A DNA stretch of 64,000 nt from Salegentibacter mishustinae (GCF_002900095.1 NZ_LLKN01000002.1:2823940-2887939); one strand, 5' to 3'. Counted from the first letter of the stretch, positions 43,362-52,681 are shown. Numbers and translations are program-made. The notes: generated by a model not told the origin, from the sequence alone.

Positions 43362-44717
43362 TTAAATTTTTCTGGCTTTTGCACCCCTGCCAGTCAGTCT
43401 ATAACGCTGTTTACTACTTTGTGGTTTCTCGGGAATGGTCATTTCAATCAAGCCTTCGGCAAGTGCAGGTTGCAAATAATTTTTTCTAAAATTTTCTCTA
43501 TCGGAAAGTCCTAAATGATATTGCAACTCACTTCTGCTATCTTCACCATTAATCACATTTAAGAGATCCTGAACTTGCGGGGTTACTTGCGGGGTCTCTT
43601 GCAGGGTTACTTGCGGGGTTTCATTAGTAGTTTTATCAAAAACTTCTTCTGAAGCTGGAAAAACCATTCGTAAAAAGTTCTCGGAGAAACGGAAGGAATC
43701 TTTACTATAGGATTCTAATATTCTGGGGATCCCCGATCCAAGTTGTTCTACCAAATCTAGGTCTTTATAAATGCGCATTAATTCTTTGTTGCGGGGAATC
43801 GAAAAACCTTCAAAAAATTCATTTTTACTTAAGCCATCCGGTAAAGAACCTGCAGAAGTGATTTCTATCCGATCACTAAAAATTTCAAACTTTGGAGCTA
43901 TTTCACGAGTGTAATCATTATGGACAAAGGCATTTATAATGGCTTCCCGCAGTGCAATGGCATTCCAAAGACGATGTTCTTTTCGTTCACTGTGGGTGAT
44001 TTTGGTAATCGTTCGATTTTCCAAGTTCATTTTATCCAATACGCTCTTAGTGGCTTTTATTAAAGAGCAGTAACCATATTCATTACTTTCAACTAAATCG
44101 ACCCGTGTATTCCCTTTATACTTAGCTAATTTAACAGAAACATTATTTTCATCTGCTAATAAATATGCTGCATAATTCAAGTCTCCTCCTGTCGTAGTTA
44201 GCTCTAAATTTTTTCTGAATTGTTTGTTGAGGGGCTTTTGTTTTTCCTGGTAATATATATGAAGTTGCTCAAACCTTAAATCCTGTCGGTGTGCTTTTAT
44301 TTTTCCGATAGAATTTCGGGTACGTGTGGCAAAAAGTTCTTCAATGAGTTTTTGTGACATAGGCTCTGCCGCAGAACCAAGCCGTATAAAACAACCTTTT
44401 TCACTCATTCCAAATTTTTTGAGATGGTAAGGTTTTTCTGAACCGCTTGCTACGATGATTTTCAGAATATCATTCCCATCCCGTTCCTCAGTTACAATAT
44501 CAAATAACCCAAGTGCAGAAGGCCGTATATTGTTCCTTACCCTATCCTTAATTTTCAATTGCACACTATCAGGATCTTTCACCCCAAAAGTTCTTCCTTC
44601 CTTATCAATCCCTATATAGATAATACCGCCTTCACGATAATTTAAAAAAGCAACAACTTCTTTCTCCAAACCATCGGAAAGCTCCCTTTTATATTCTATA
44701 CGGTTGGTCTCACTCAT
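43362..44717 (-). CDS. ATP-binding regulator with AlbA_2 (Schlafen-like) domain
   Basis: A 451-residue protein (ATG at 44717; a longer frame would overlap the coupling-protein gene and is unlikely). It begins with an AlbA_2 domain, ETNRIEYKRELSDGLEKEVVAF and GGIIYIGIDKEG, followed by an ATPase-like C-terminal half with ALREAIINAFVHNDY, ITSAGSLPDGL and LVEQLGSGIPRI. The tail contains a low-complexity TPQVTLQETPQVTPQV and a winged helix. Proteins of this kind are annotated as RecG-like or putative transcription factors; the function is unclear. It lies between the tra operon and mobC on the opposite strand from traN. Confidence 0.8.
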   Translation of the reverse strand: MSETNRIEYKRELSDGLEKEVVAFLNYREGGIIYIGIDKEGRTFGVKDPDSVQLKIKDRVRNNIRPSALGLFDIVTEERDGNDILKIIVASGSEKPYHLKKFGMSEKGCFIRLGSAAEPMSQKLIEELFATRTRNSIGKIKAHRQDLRFEQLHIYYQEKQKPLNKQFRKNLELTTTGGDLNYAAYLLADENNVSVKLAKYKGNTRVDLVESNEYGYCSLIKATKSVLDKMNLENRTITKITHSERKEHRLWNAIALREAIINAFVHNDYTREIAPKFEIFSDRIEITSAGSLPDGLSKNEFFEGFSIPRNKELMRIYKDLDLVEQLGSGIPRILESYSKDSFRFSENFLRMVFPASEEVFDKTTNETPQVTLQETPQVTPQVQDLLNVINGEDSRSELQYHLGLSDRENFRKNYLQPALAEGLIEMTIPEKPQSSKQRYRLTGRGAKARKI

Positions 44718-44751
44718 AAAAAAGATTTTAACGCCACAAATATACTTATAA

Positions 44752-46344
44752 TTACTGGTCAAATATAGACTTGGCCTCCTTATACACCCGCTCAAAATTA
44801 GATTCCAAATCAGCTTTGGAATAAGGTTTTTGATCTTTAGCCGAAGGCAGATCGCGCCTAATATTCTGCAATCTAAACTGTACCTTTTTATCCTTTCCAT
44901 CTGCATAGGTTATAAATTCTCCCTGGTTCAGGCGAAAGAAAACATCGGCACGGATTTTTGGGATTTCCTTCTCCCCGGTTGTTACTCGGGTATCAAAATC
45001 AAGGCTATACCCGCGGTTGACACTGGTGGTAGGTTTCTTTACAATTTCAAAAAAGCGCTCGTAGTATTTGGCGGTGTCGGGGTCATTTACCTTTCCAAAG
45101 AACTGGTAGGACAGGTTGCTTAAAATAGCCTTACTAGCTTTATCCCCATACATCATATCATTTTGGATCTTATCCTGCATTACATAAATAGTAGCGATAT
45201 CATAACTCCTCAGGGTTGCCGGGATCCGGTGCATATTCAACAAACGAAGGGTGGGGGCTTCTTCCATCAGTAGGAAGGAAGCTTTGGAGTTTCGCACACT
45301 CATTTGTTTAGTTATGGTATGGATAATAGTGGCTATTACCGGAGAGTAGGAAGCTTCGTATTTTGGATTGTTCACTACGGAAATAACTGCAGGGTTTTCT
45401 TCACTATTAATATTAAGCGGAACCTCATCTTTAGAAAGCACCATAAAAATCTGCTGGGTACTGATCCTTTTAAGCGCATTGGCCAGGGTACTTTTTACAC
45501 CGGCCGTTTGCCGCTCAGAATCTTTCCCACTGATAAAGGCATCGGCCATTGCTCGGGAGGTGGTATTGGTTTCCAAAAACTGGATCAGGCTATCGGTATC
45601 CAGGTACTGGTAGGTAGCGATAAGGTGCGGGAGCGTACAAAACTTCGGGTAATCCGTTTTTAATTTCCAGATCAGTCCCCCGATTAGCCCTTCTGCGGCA
45701 TCATTAAAAAATTTTGTAGTCCCCGAGGTACCTGACTCTCGTTGTTCAAGTAGGTTTTCCACTAGGACCCGGGAGACTTCATTGACGCTTTCCTCATTTT
45801 CCAGGTATCGTGGAGCTATGGGATTCACCCGATGGATGATTTTATCAAAGGAAATAATCTTAAAGGGAATTTCCCGGTCCTTAAAAAGGGGATAGGCCAT
45901 TTCGGTAAGCTCAAAGTCCTTATAGTCGTGAATCACCCCACAAAAATTTTCCTTTTGAAAATGCTTTAAAAAGCCATACACCACGCTTTCGGTCTTCCCG
46001 CTTCCGGCAGAGCCAATAACGGAAACACCGCGTTTAATATTCTCCAGTTTAAATTTTCCGTTGGTGGTCGTAAAACCGACTTGGTATTTTCTATCGATCT
46101 TTTTATTATTCTCACCCTTATGTAAAAATACATACATCAGGGTATTGATTAGGAGCAACGGACACCCCAGGAATAATAAAGCCGGAATCCACTGGTTATC
46201 CTGGACCCCATAAATGCCAAGGGTCACTATCAGCAATAAATTCAAAATAAAAGCAAAGCGGTTGATCAGCCTAAAACATATATAGAACAATATGCTTACC
46301 AGCCCGATGATCAGAAGCAGTCTAACAAGATTTTCTATGTCCAT
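44752..46344 (-). CDS. mobC: Type IV coupling protein (VirD4/TraG-like, MobC)
   Basis: A 530-residue coupling ATPase. Two membrane segments lie in the first 75 residues; Walker A is GSAGSGKTES (111-120), and the Walker B region is SFLLMEEAPTLRL. It links the relaxase-bound DNA to the mating channel. Same strand and close to mobB (11 bp), forming the mobilization operon mobA-mobB-mobC that is divergent from tra. Confidence 0.92.
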   Translation of the reverse strand: MDIENLVRLLLIIGLVSILFYICFRLINRFAFILNLLLIVTLGIYGVQDNQWIPALLFLGCPLLLINTLMYVFLHKGENNKKIDRKYQVGFTTTNGKFKLENIKRGVSVIGSAGSGKTESVVYGFLKHFQKENFCGVIHDYKDFELTEMAYPLFKDREIPFKIISFDKIIHRVNPIAPRYLENEESVNEVSRVLVENLLEQRESGTSGTTKFFNDAAEGLIGGLIWKLKTDYPKFCTLPHLIATYQYLDTDSLIQFLETNTTSRAMADAFISGKDSERQTAGVKSTLANALKRISTQQIFMVLSKDEVPLNINSEENPAVISVVNNPKYEASYSPVIATIIHTITKQMSVRNSKASFLLMEEAPTLRLLNMHRIPATLRSYDIATIYVMQDKIQNDMMYGDKASKAILSNLSYQFFGKVNDPDTAKYYERFFEIVKKPTTSVNRGYSLDFDTRVTTGEKEIPKIRADVFFRLNQGEFITYADGKDKKVQFRLQNIRRDLPSAKDQKPYSKADLESNFERVYKEAKSIFDQ

Positions 46345-46355
46345 AATAATTAAAA

Positions 46356-47387
46356 TTAAATACCGATTGAACTTGATTTAACGGCTAGCTCCACCCCTTT
46401 CTTAAGCCTGTTAAAAATTTTGAGGGCAACTTGTGCCTGGGAAGTTGGAATGCTGGGCATCATCGGGATCCCTGATTCCCGGATAAGTTTAAAAGCAAGT
46501 GCTTTTTCGTTAGCCGGTAATCCCATTAGCGCGGTAAAATAGTGGTTCGGGTTTTTAATAAATTCCTTTCGAGCCGTATAGGTTTCCACAAAATTGCGCT
46601 GATAGCCGAAGGTTTTATCAAAGGTCTTTTCTGCTTTTTCAAAAAAGCGGTCCCGGTCAAATCCGCGTTTAACGGTCTTACCATTAAAATTAACTTCCGA
46701 AGCTTTGTATTTACTTCCCGGGGATAAGCTAACCGAATTGGAAGCATCTTTTCTACTTACGATAATATGAATATGGCTTTGGTTTCCTGCTTTGGGCATC
46801 CCCTGTACAATTCGCTTACCATCTTGCCGGTGTGGTGCCCTGGTTTCCAGTTTCTCAATTTCCTTTTCCCGTTTTTGAATACTTCCCTGCATCAGCTCGG
46901 TTTCTATTTTTCGGATTTCACTTTTGAGTTGAAGGATTTTAGTGGCATAAGGTTGGTTTTCGCGAACCTGGCGATCTGTACCTTTAAAACTCCGGCTATG
47001 TTCAATTTTAGCGTAATATTTAATATCATTGACATTAATTGGCCTTCCGTCTATTTCACGGTTAAAGCAGGCCACATAATCCTTCATCAATTCCCGGGTG
47101 TACTTTTTTAGATCCTTACTACTGCTTTGTAGGCGTTTTAATTCATATTTGGAAGGGCTAACGGTAATGGAATAGAACTTGGGTTCTTTCTTTTTGAGCT
47201 TGGAGGTATTATTATCAATTTCTTTGACGACTTTCTCAGGGGTAATGGCATCCTCATATTGATTAAAGAAATGTTCCTTTACCCCTTCTTCTATCCCTTC
47301 ATTTTCTTTTTCCAGGTAGCTAACAAAACCGGCCGAACTTTGGGAGTAATTCCCACCTAATTTTTGGGGAGTGATCGTGATATACAT
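46356..47387 (-). CDS. mobB: Relaxase MobB (DUF5712-like)
   Basis: A 343-residue relaxase of the bacteroidotal type. It opens with YITITPQKLGGNYSQSSAGFVSYLEKEN. The metal-binding histidine triad part is SHIHIIVSRKD near 200-210, and a tyrosine for strand transfer should be near the N-terminus. It nicks the oriT and pilots the strand to the coupling protein. 12 bp separates it from the MobA-like gene upstream. Confidence 0.85.
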   Translation of the reverse strand: MYITITPQKLGGNYSQSSAGFVSYLEKENEGIEEGVKEHFFNQYEDAITPEKVVKEIDNNTSKLKKKEPKFYSITVSPSKYELKRLQSSSKDLKKYTRELMKDYVACFNREIDGRPINVNDIKYYAKIEHSRSFKGTDRQVRENQPYATKILQLKSEIRKIETELMQGSIQKREKEIEKLETRAPHRQDGKRIVQGMPKAGNQSHIHIIVSRKDASNSVSLSPGSKYKASEVNFNGKTVKRGFDRDRFFEKAEKTFDKTFGYQRNFVETYTARKEFIKNPNHYFTALMGLPANEKALAFKLIRESGIPMMPSIPTSQAQVALKIFNRLKKGVELAVKSSSIGI

Positions 47388-47398
47388 AGCAGGAAATT

Positions 47399-47875
47399 TT
47401 AAAGGTTATTATCAGAAAAATTCTTTTCACCCCTACCATCTTGTTCCTGTTTGGGAATACCATCTTTTTTCTCCCGGAGGATTTTCTTTTCCAGGATGAG
47501 GGGTTTCTTTGGAGGTGCTTCGGTTTGGAAAAGTGAGGCGATCATCGCCGCGGTAGGTTTGGTTTGGGTTTTTTCCATATCACGCATAATGGCAATAACC
47601 GCATTGATACGTTTCTTAAAAGAAGCTTCGATAGTCCTGCCGGTTGGCCCTAATTTTTCGTGGGGGGAAATTTCATTATAGAAAAAAAACTCCAGCATTG
47701 TTTCCAGGGCTTCGGTGTGTGATTTGAAGTGTGTTCTTGAAAATTCCTGGAAACGTTTTGCTGTTTCTTTTTTAAACCTGATGCCAATAAATGAGTCCAT
47801 AATTCGCCGATTTGTCGCAAATTCTTCCCTAGAAATGGGCGTTGGCAGGCCATTTGTCGCAAATTGCTTAAACAC
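47399..47875 (-). CDS. mobA: Mobilization accessory protein, MobA/BfmA/BtgA-like
   Basis: A 158-residue basic protein with a ribbon-helix-helix-like part: DSFIGIRFKKETAKRFQEFSR and HTEALETMLEFFFYN. It matches the small DNA-binding accessory proteins that accompany MobB relaxases. It probably binds the neighbouring inverted repeats (47893-47993) as part of the relaxosome. First gene of the mob operon. Confidence 0.85.
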   Translation of the reverse strand: MFKQFATNGLPTPISREEFATNRRIMDSFIGIRFKKETAKRFQEFSRTHFKSHTEALETMLEFFFYNEISPHEKLGPTGRTIEASFKKRINAVIAIMRDMEKTQTKPTAAMIASLFQTEAPPKKPLILEKKILREKKDGIPKQEQDGRGEKNFSDNNL

Positions 47876-47892
47876 AGGAATTCAAACAAACA

Positions 47893-47993
47893 TTAAATAA
47901 CTGATTTACAGTTATTTAAAAACGAAAAGGAGTACTTAACATCGCGTAGCGTGTTACCCTCTTGCTACTCCTTTTCGTCCCGCAGCGCGGGAC
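47893..47993. other. Candidate origin of transfer (oriT)
   Basis: Three strong perfect hairpins just upstream of mobA. TTAAATAACTG (47893-47903) pairs with CAGTTATTTAA (47909-47919). CGAAAAGGAGTA (47923-47934) pairs with TACTCCTTTTCG (47966-47977) and encloses TAACA-t-CGC/GCG-TGTTA (47937-47956). GTCCCGC (47977-47983) pairs with GCGGGAC (47987-47993). Clustering next to relaxase genes is the pattern of oriT sites. The second could also be a terminator, but its T-run is interior to the stem. Confidence 0.6.
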
Positions 47994-48278
47994 AAAAATT
48001 CCGTACAATTTGGCCTATTGCCTGTCTTGATAGACAGTCAAAAGCCCCTTGCCATTTTTCAGGAAAAAATTTCCGTTGTTAATTATTTGATTGCAGGTTT
48101 ATCGGCGAAAGTCAAAAATGGATACGCCTGCGTAAATTTGAATGCTGAAAGTCAGCGAAATAAATATAAGGATTTTTTTAGTACCAGGTTGTAATAAACA
48201 AATATTTCCTATTCAACAGGGTGAGCAAATTCAGGAATTTTTTTATCTTTATTGAATAGGTTTCAATGACCTAAAAAG

Positions 48279-48316
48279 AAAGGGGAAATTCAGGTAACAG
48301 CGAATTTTCCCTTTTT
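48279..48316 (+). terminator. Rho-independent terminator
   Basis: 13-bp stem AAAGGGGAAATTC (48279-48291) with GAATTTTCCCTTT (48302-48314, one G-U pair), 10-base loop, ending in TTTTT. No plus-strand gene precedes it in 47994-48278, so it may end an unseen RNA from the oriT region. Confidence 0.6.
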
Positions 48317-48401
48317 GTTTTCAAGGAATTGGTTTATATAAAAAACTGCCGAATACATTTTAGAATAAAATACTTGGGAGCTTCTTGAATGATTAACCTA
48401 T

Positions 48402-48600
48402 TCAGATATTAAAAATATAGGTATAGGAATATAAGTTTTTTAAGCCTTCCTCCTCGATTATTTTCTTAAAATCGGATTGGTGTTCCCTTGCATACCTTTG
48501 GATCGATTTCCCGTATTTTTGGGGTTACTTCTTCCCGGGAAATTTTGATTAGCCGTTTTTGGGGTTTTTTGTTCAAATCGTTAAAATTCAGATAAACCAT
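48402..48600 (-). pseudogene. Frameshifted small gene, about 65 aa
   Basis: The first 29-30 codons (MVYLNFNDLNKKPQKRLIKI then SREEVTPK) are in one frame, and the rest (YGKSIQRYAREHQSDFKK, IIEEEGLKNLYSYTYIFNI) in another. The switch falls at the homopolymer run CCCCAAAAA, near 48515. The length is 199 nt from ATG to TGA, so one extra base explains it. The product looks like a normal small helical protein from a mobilization region. It is either a natural frameshift or a sequencing slip. Confidence 0.6.
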
Positions 48601-48612
48601 GACTTTCGGGTT

Positions 48613-49062
48613 TTAAAGCATGCCATTATCGGCAAAACTATAGTAATCTCCACCGGGCGTTAAAATCAAATGATCCAACACTTTGATATCAAATAACCCA
48701 GCGGCATTTTTAATTTTACGGGTAAGGTCTTTGTCGGGGTTACTTGGTAGTAGCGTTCCCGAGGGGTGATTATGGCAAAGGATAACCGCTGTACTAAGGC
48801 TCTTTAGGATAACTCCGAAAATAAGGCGCAGATCCACAAGGGTATAGGTAATCCCGCCTCTGGACACTTCAAAAATCCCTTTTACACGGTTATTGTTGTT
48901 GAGCAGAAGGAGTTTAAAACTCTCGCTCACTTCTATTTCATCTTTATCCCAATTGGAATAAAGGACATCGGCAGCGGTAGCGGAAGATTTTATTTTTGGT
49001 GCTTCACTAAGTTTTACCCTGCTGCGATAGGCTATTTTTATTTCACTAACTTTGGTTTTCAT
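48613..49062 (-). CDS. radC: RadC-like JAB-domain protein
   Basis: A 149-residue protein (ATG at 49062 preferred). It has the JAB/MPN metal motif: HNHPSG followed by S and D in PSNPDKDLT, and a leading glutamate in the EVSRGG strand part. Such RadC-like proteins are common on conjugative elements of Bacteroidota; the biochemical role is not settled. A 75-bp gap separates it from the SSB gene upstream on the same strand. Confidence 0.88.
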   Translation of the reverse strand: MKTKVSEIKIAYRSRVKLSEAPKIKSSATAADVLYSNWDKDEIEVSESFKLLLLNNNNRVKGIFEVSRGGITYTLVDLRLIFGVILKSLSTAVILCHNHPSGTLLPSNPDKDLTRKIKNAAGLFDIKVLDHLILTPGGDYYSFADNGML

Positions 49063-49137
49063 AATTATTGATTTTCTTAGATTAATAATTAAAAGAGGGC
49101 GCAACTTTGGAGATAGGCGCCCTCTTAGTTTTAAAAA

Positions 49138-49488
49138 TTACTGGTCTGCGTTTTCCTTGTTTCCAAGGAATAGGATTTCATTCACCAAAATTTCGGTAAC
49201 ATATCGTTTCTCCCCGCTTTGGGTTTCATAGGACCTGGAAGTTAGTTTGCCACGGATGGCCACTTCTTTACCTTTATCAACATATTTCTCGATAAGCTCC
49301 GCCTGTTTTCCCCATGTCACAACATTGTGCCATTGCGTATCCTGTACTTTTTCTCCTTTTGAATTTTTATAGAATTCATTGGTTGCAATTGAAAAGCTGG
49401 CTACTTTTTTACCACTTTCAAGATTTCTGATTTCCGGGGTTTGTCCCACATTTCCGATTAACTGAACTTTGTTTCTAAGCGTACTCAT
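49138..49488 (-). CDS. ssb: Single-stranded DNA-binding protein
   Basis: A 116-residue OB-fold protein: NKVQLIGNVGQTPEIRNLESGKKVASFSIATNE and WHNVVTWGKQAELIEKYVDKGKEVAIRGKL, the standard SSB signature. It lacks the long acidic tail of chromosomal SSBs, as is usual for plasmid and ICE versions. It protects the single strand during transfer. Confidence 0.93.
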   Translation of the reverse strand: MSTLRNKVQLIGNVGQTPEIRNLESGKKVASFSIATNEFYKNSKGEKVQDTQWHNVVTWGKQAELIEKYVDKGKEVAIRGKLTSRSYETQSGEKRYVTEILVNEILFLGNKENADQ

Positions 49489-49526
49489 AATTAAAAGATT
49501 TAAAAATTAATAATTGATTTACTTAT

Positions 49527-49850
49527 TATATCCGGGGCGTTTTCCTGTTTTTGATTTTTTTTACTTCGCTTCCGGGTATGTTGTTTTGAAATGATTTCAT
49601 GAGATTTTTATTTGATTTACTTCCTATAGAGTATCCTATGATAAATCCAAATTTCCTTTCATAATTTTCTTCTATAGTTCTGCTTTTTATCCACAAAGCC
49701 TTTTTGATCGACATACTTTTTATATCCAGAGCATTTTCCTTTTTTTGATTCTTTTGTGCCGTTGCGATATTTTGTGGTGGATTTGATTTCATCTTTTTTT
49801 GTTTTCGACTTACTTCCCATAGAGCCTTTACATTACCTTTTTTTGATGCA
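49527..49850. repeat. Diverged direct repeat, period about 193 bp
   Basis: Two imperfect copies about 193-194 bp apart: TATATCC-GGGCGTTTTCC at 49527 is repeated at 49721, and GATTTACTTCC-TATAGAG at 49614 is repeated as GACTTACTTCCCATAGAG at 49807. A frame of 88 codons on the minus strand (49792-49526) covers it but has low-complexity basic composition, so it may not be a gene. Possibly remnants of a duplicated gene start. Confidence 0.45.
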
Positions 49851-50143
49851 AATAATTTTACAATATCCAGACCTGCATAGGGCGTATAAAAAGCGAAGCG
49901 GCTTTATGCCGCCCGCAGGAATGGATGTTGTTATTTCGCCACCAAAAAAAGTTAATGTGCTATGTGGACGGCCAGGAAGTCGAAGGCCTGAAGATGAAGA
50001 GAAGCTACCTTCAACGCTAAGGCATAAAATGAGGTATGAAGGAATTCTATGCAGAATTTGGAAAATAAGTTTCTAACCGCTAAAAATGTTCACTTGGATT
50101 GAACCTTCTTGCAGTACATATGAAGAATAACTGGAGCGGTGAA

Positions 50144-50335
50144 TTAGGAAAAGTAGCCCATTGTATTCACATAAGGTGTCCCTCGCGCAATCACCGCAAA
50201 TGCCCGGGCCACCAACTTATTTCTTATTATATTGATTGTACTCATTTTGCTCTTACCCATTTCAAGCCTCCTCTCATTGTATATATTATGACAATATCCC
50301 GTTGTCCCTACAGTAAAACCTAAAAACTTAATCAT
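50144..50335 (-). pseudogene. C-terminal remnant of an IS110-family transposase
   Basis: About 63 codons with the end pattern of IS110/IS116 transposases: NERRLEMGKSKMSTINIIRNKLVARAFAVI in two parts, then a TPYVNT ending. The rest of the transposase is missing. It marks an old insertion between the mobilization region and the metal-resistance genes. The flanking 49850-50143 contains only fragments I cannot name, with a small hairpin near 49885-49915. Confidence 0.55.
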
Positions 50336-50475
50336 GAAATAAGTAGGGAAATCTTCAGAATATCCATGAGAACTAATTGAAATTTAAACTTTCTTACCAA
50401 TACTTTAAAACCTATTTAACTAATTGCGTAAATAATTATATATAATTTGAAGTTCTAATAATAAAAATTAGAGCT

Positions 50476-50991
50476 ATGAAAATATCTAATATTTTATTTG
50501 CATTCGCAGGCAGTATGGGAAGTGGGTATTTAGCCACTAAAGTGATGGAGAAAGTGTCCATGAAGCTGTTTGAGTTAGGACCTCAAAAAGATCAAGAGAA
50601 AGAAGAAGAGGTAAGGCCAGGTCCTCCCTTTAAAATCGCGGCAAAAAAAACTCTTAAAAATTTGGGATTTGAATTAAATGAGGATCAGGAAAAAATGATG
50701 GGACAGGTTTTCCATTTTGGTCTGGGTATGGGATGGGCAGGTCTATATCCTATTTTAAAATACACCAATTCCTTCTCGACTACTTCTAATGGCTTGATTA
50801 CGGGTGCTTCCCTTTCTCTAATTGTAGATGAAGGGATTACCCCTGCACTAGGTTTTAGTGCTCCAAACAAAAAATATCCTACATCTACCCATATACGCGG
50901 TTTTCTTGCACATTTGGTTTATGGTGTGGCAGTGGCGGTGATTTATGAGGGGATTTCCGGTATAGTGAGTAAAATTGATGAAAGGAGATAA
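50476..50991 (+). CDS. Membrane protein, DUF1440/YagU-like
   Basis: A 171-residue protein with three to four hydrophobic segments (about 4-24, 75-95, 104-125, 143-165). The pattern MGQVFHFGLGMGWAGLYPIL and LSLIVDEGITPALGF resembles YagU-like inner-membrane proteins. It opens the resistance region and is 160 bp from the ArsR gene. Role in metal resistance is inferred from position only. Confidence 0.6.
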   Translation: MKISNILFAFAGSMGSGYLATKVMEKVSMKLFELGPQKDQEKEEEVRPGPPFKIAAKKTLKNLGFELNEDQEKMMGQVFHFGLGMGWAGLYPILKYTNSFSTTSNGLITGASLSLIVDEGITPALGFSAPNKKYPTSTHIRGFLAHLVYGVAVAVIYEGISGIVSKIDERR

Positions 50992-51153
50992 TTCAGCAGT
51001 ATAGGACCTTTTCGGTTGGAAAATTAAGCAGTCTCATCTAACATTCAAATTAAACCAAAAGGGAGGCTAGAGAATTTGCTAATTTTTATATTTAAGTTTT
51101 TGCTTAAATAATATATTAATGATACATTTGTTTCGTAATTAAAAATACTATTT

Positions 51154-51525
51154 ATGAGTTTAGAAATAACCTGTACCAGAAATGAAGCTGATCATAAGCA
51201 AATATTACGCTGTAAGAACACTATTGACAAATCTTCTTCCAGCTTTCAAACAATGAGTAAAATTTTAACGCTTGCGGGAAATGAGGTACGTTTAAAAATC
51301 CTTTTCCTGTTAGATATGGAAAATGAACTTTGTCCTTGTGATATCGCTGATATTTTGGAAATGAGCGTGCCGGCAGTTTCCCAGCATATCCGGAAAATCA
51401 AAGATGCCGGTATCATTTCGTCACGACGGGAAGGTCAAACCCTATTTTATTCTTTAAACGATGGAGGGGAAAAAATCCTTTCTTATATATTTCAAGGAAT
51501 AAAACAATCTAAAATAGCCGTTTAA
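51154..51525 (+). CDS. ArsR/SmtB-family metal-responsive repressor
   Basis: A 123-residue winged-helix protein: LAGNEVRLKILFLLDMENELCPCDIADIL, SVPAVSQHIRKIKDAGIISSRREGQ and TLFYSLN. Cysteines C10 and the CPC motif in the recognition helix region are candidate ligands for a soft metal such as Hg(II) or Cd(II). It is directly upstream of merTP and is the expected repressor of the mer operon. In Bacteroidota, ArsR-type proteins replace MerR in this job. Confidence 0.88.
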   Translation: MSLEITCTRNEADHKQILRCKNTIDKSSSSFQTMSKILTLAGNEVRLKILFLLDMENELCPCDIADILEMSVPAVSQHIRKIKDAGIISSRREGQTLFYSLNDGGEKILSYIFQGIKQSKIAV

Positions 51526-51567
51526 ATAGTTTAATAAATAAATCACAAAAATAAAATAGCTTAAATA

Positions 51568-52191
51568 ATGAAAACGAATTCTAAATCACCTAAAAAAAAT
51601 GAATCCAGCGGACTTTTAGGAGCTGGATTGCTTACAGCGGCGGCGGCCTCACTTTGCTGTATCACACCGATATTGGCCTTGATTTCAGGCAGCGCCGGCA
51701 TCGCCTCCTCTTTTTCCTGGATGGAACCCTTCAGACCATATCTTATTGGTATTACCATCTTAGTACTGGCTTTTGCCTGGTATCAAAAATTAAAACCAAA
51801 AACCCAGGAGGAGATAGACTGTGCCTGTGATGAAGACGAAAAGCCTTCTTTCTTTAAATCCAAAGCTTTTCTGGGTATAGTTACTATTTTCTCCGTGTTA
51901 ATGTTGGCTTTTCCTTACTATTCTGAAATCTTTTATCCTGATAATAAAAAAGATATTGTAGTGGTGAGCCAGTCAGATATTCAAACTATAAAGTTTGATG
52001 TTGAGGGAATGACTTGTGCTGGTTGTGAAGAAAGCGTAAAACACGCAGTAAATCAATTGGATGGGATTTTAGATGTAATCCCTTCTTATGAAAATAAAAA
52101 CACCGAGGTTAAATTTGATAATACAAAAACTTCTAAAGAAGATATTGAAAAAGCGATTAATTCTACCGGATATAAAGTGGTACATAAGTAA
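51568..52191 (+). CDS. merTP: MerT-MerP fusion, mercuric ion transporter
   Basis: A 207-residue fusion. The first 125 residues are a MerT-like part with three membrane helices, CC at 30-31 in the first helix and a CAC motif in the cytosolic loop (DCACDED). The last 70 residues are an HMA domain with GMTCAGC. It takes up Hg(II) from the periplasm and passes it to MerA. Fusion of the two is known in Bacteroidota. Second gene of the operon after the regulator. Confidence 0.9.
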   Translation: MKTNSKSPKKNESSGLLGAGLLTAAAASLCCITPILALISGSAGIASSFSWMEPFRPYLIGITILVLAFAWYQKLKPKTQEEIDCACDEDEKPSFFKSKAFLGIVTIFSVLMLAFPYYSEIFYPDNKKDIVVVSQSDIQTIKFDVEGMTCAGCEESVKHAVNQLDGILDVIPSYENKNTEVKFDNTKTSKEDIEKAINSTGYKVVHK

Positions 52192-52207
52192 ATTCAAACA
52201 AAATATT

Positions 52208-52570
52208 ATGAAAAATCTATTAGTAATAACAGTTCTAGTTTTATCATTAACCTCATTCCAGGTTAAAGCGCAACAATGTTGCCCTACATCAAAAAGCCAA
52301 ACAATAATGGAAGCAAGTATCAACCAGCAAACAACAAACACAGTTAAGTTTAAAATTGACGGAATTACCTGCGCGGGTTGTTCTAATGCTATTTACAATG
52401 CGCTTAAAGAAGTAGAAGGTGTTGTGGAACATTCGGTTGAATATCCCGGGGATATTGCCATTATTAAATTCGAAAACTCTAAAACAAATATCGAGACCTT
52501 AAAAAAGATTATAGAAAAGAAAGGCTATAAAGTTGAAAAGGTAATAGAGACTACCCAAAACGAGTCATAA
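52208..52570 (+). CDS. merP: Periplasmic HMA-domain protein (MerP-like)
   Basis: A 120-residue protein with a signal peptide (about 1-22, LVITVLVLSLTSFQVKAQ) and an HMA domain with GITCAGC near residues 53-59. CCP near the mature start gives extra thiols. The ATG at 52208 fits the signal peptide; an upstream start overlapping merTP is unlikely. It binds Hg(II) in the periplasm and delivers it to the transporter. Confidence 0.88.
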   Translation: MKNLLVITVLVLSLTSFQVKAQQCCPTSKSQTIMEASINQQTTNTVKFKIDGITCAGCSNAIYNALKEVEGVVEHSVEYPGDIAIIKFENSKTNIETLKKIIEKKGYKVEKVIETTQNES

Positions 52571-52681
52571 TTTTTTATTTACTCATATACTTAAGAAGTT
52601 ACTTATATAATTAAGGAACAATTTACCTTTTTACATATTCAAAAAAAACAAAATTAAAATGGAGTGGTGAATCGTTATTTT

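Noticed and set aside
43362..44906. Longer start of the AlbA_2 protein at 44906
   Set aside because: The added 63 codons lie inside the coupling-protein gene; the ATG at 44717 begins the conserved domain directly.
49756..50076. 106-codon plus-strand frame next to the SSB region
   Set aside because: Composition unlike its neighbours, and the region holds repeats and remnants; likely chance.
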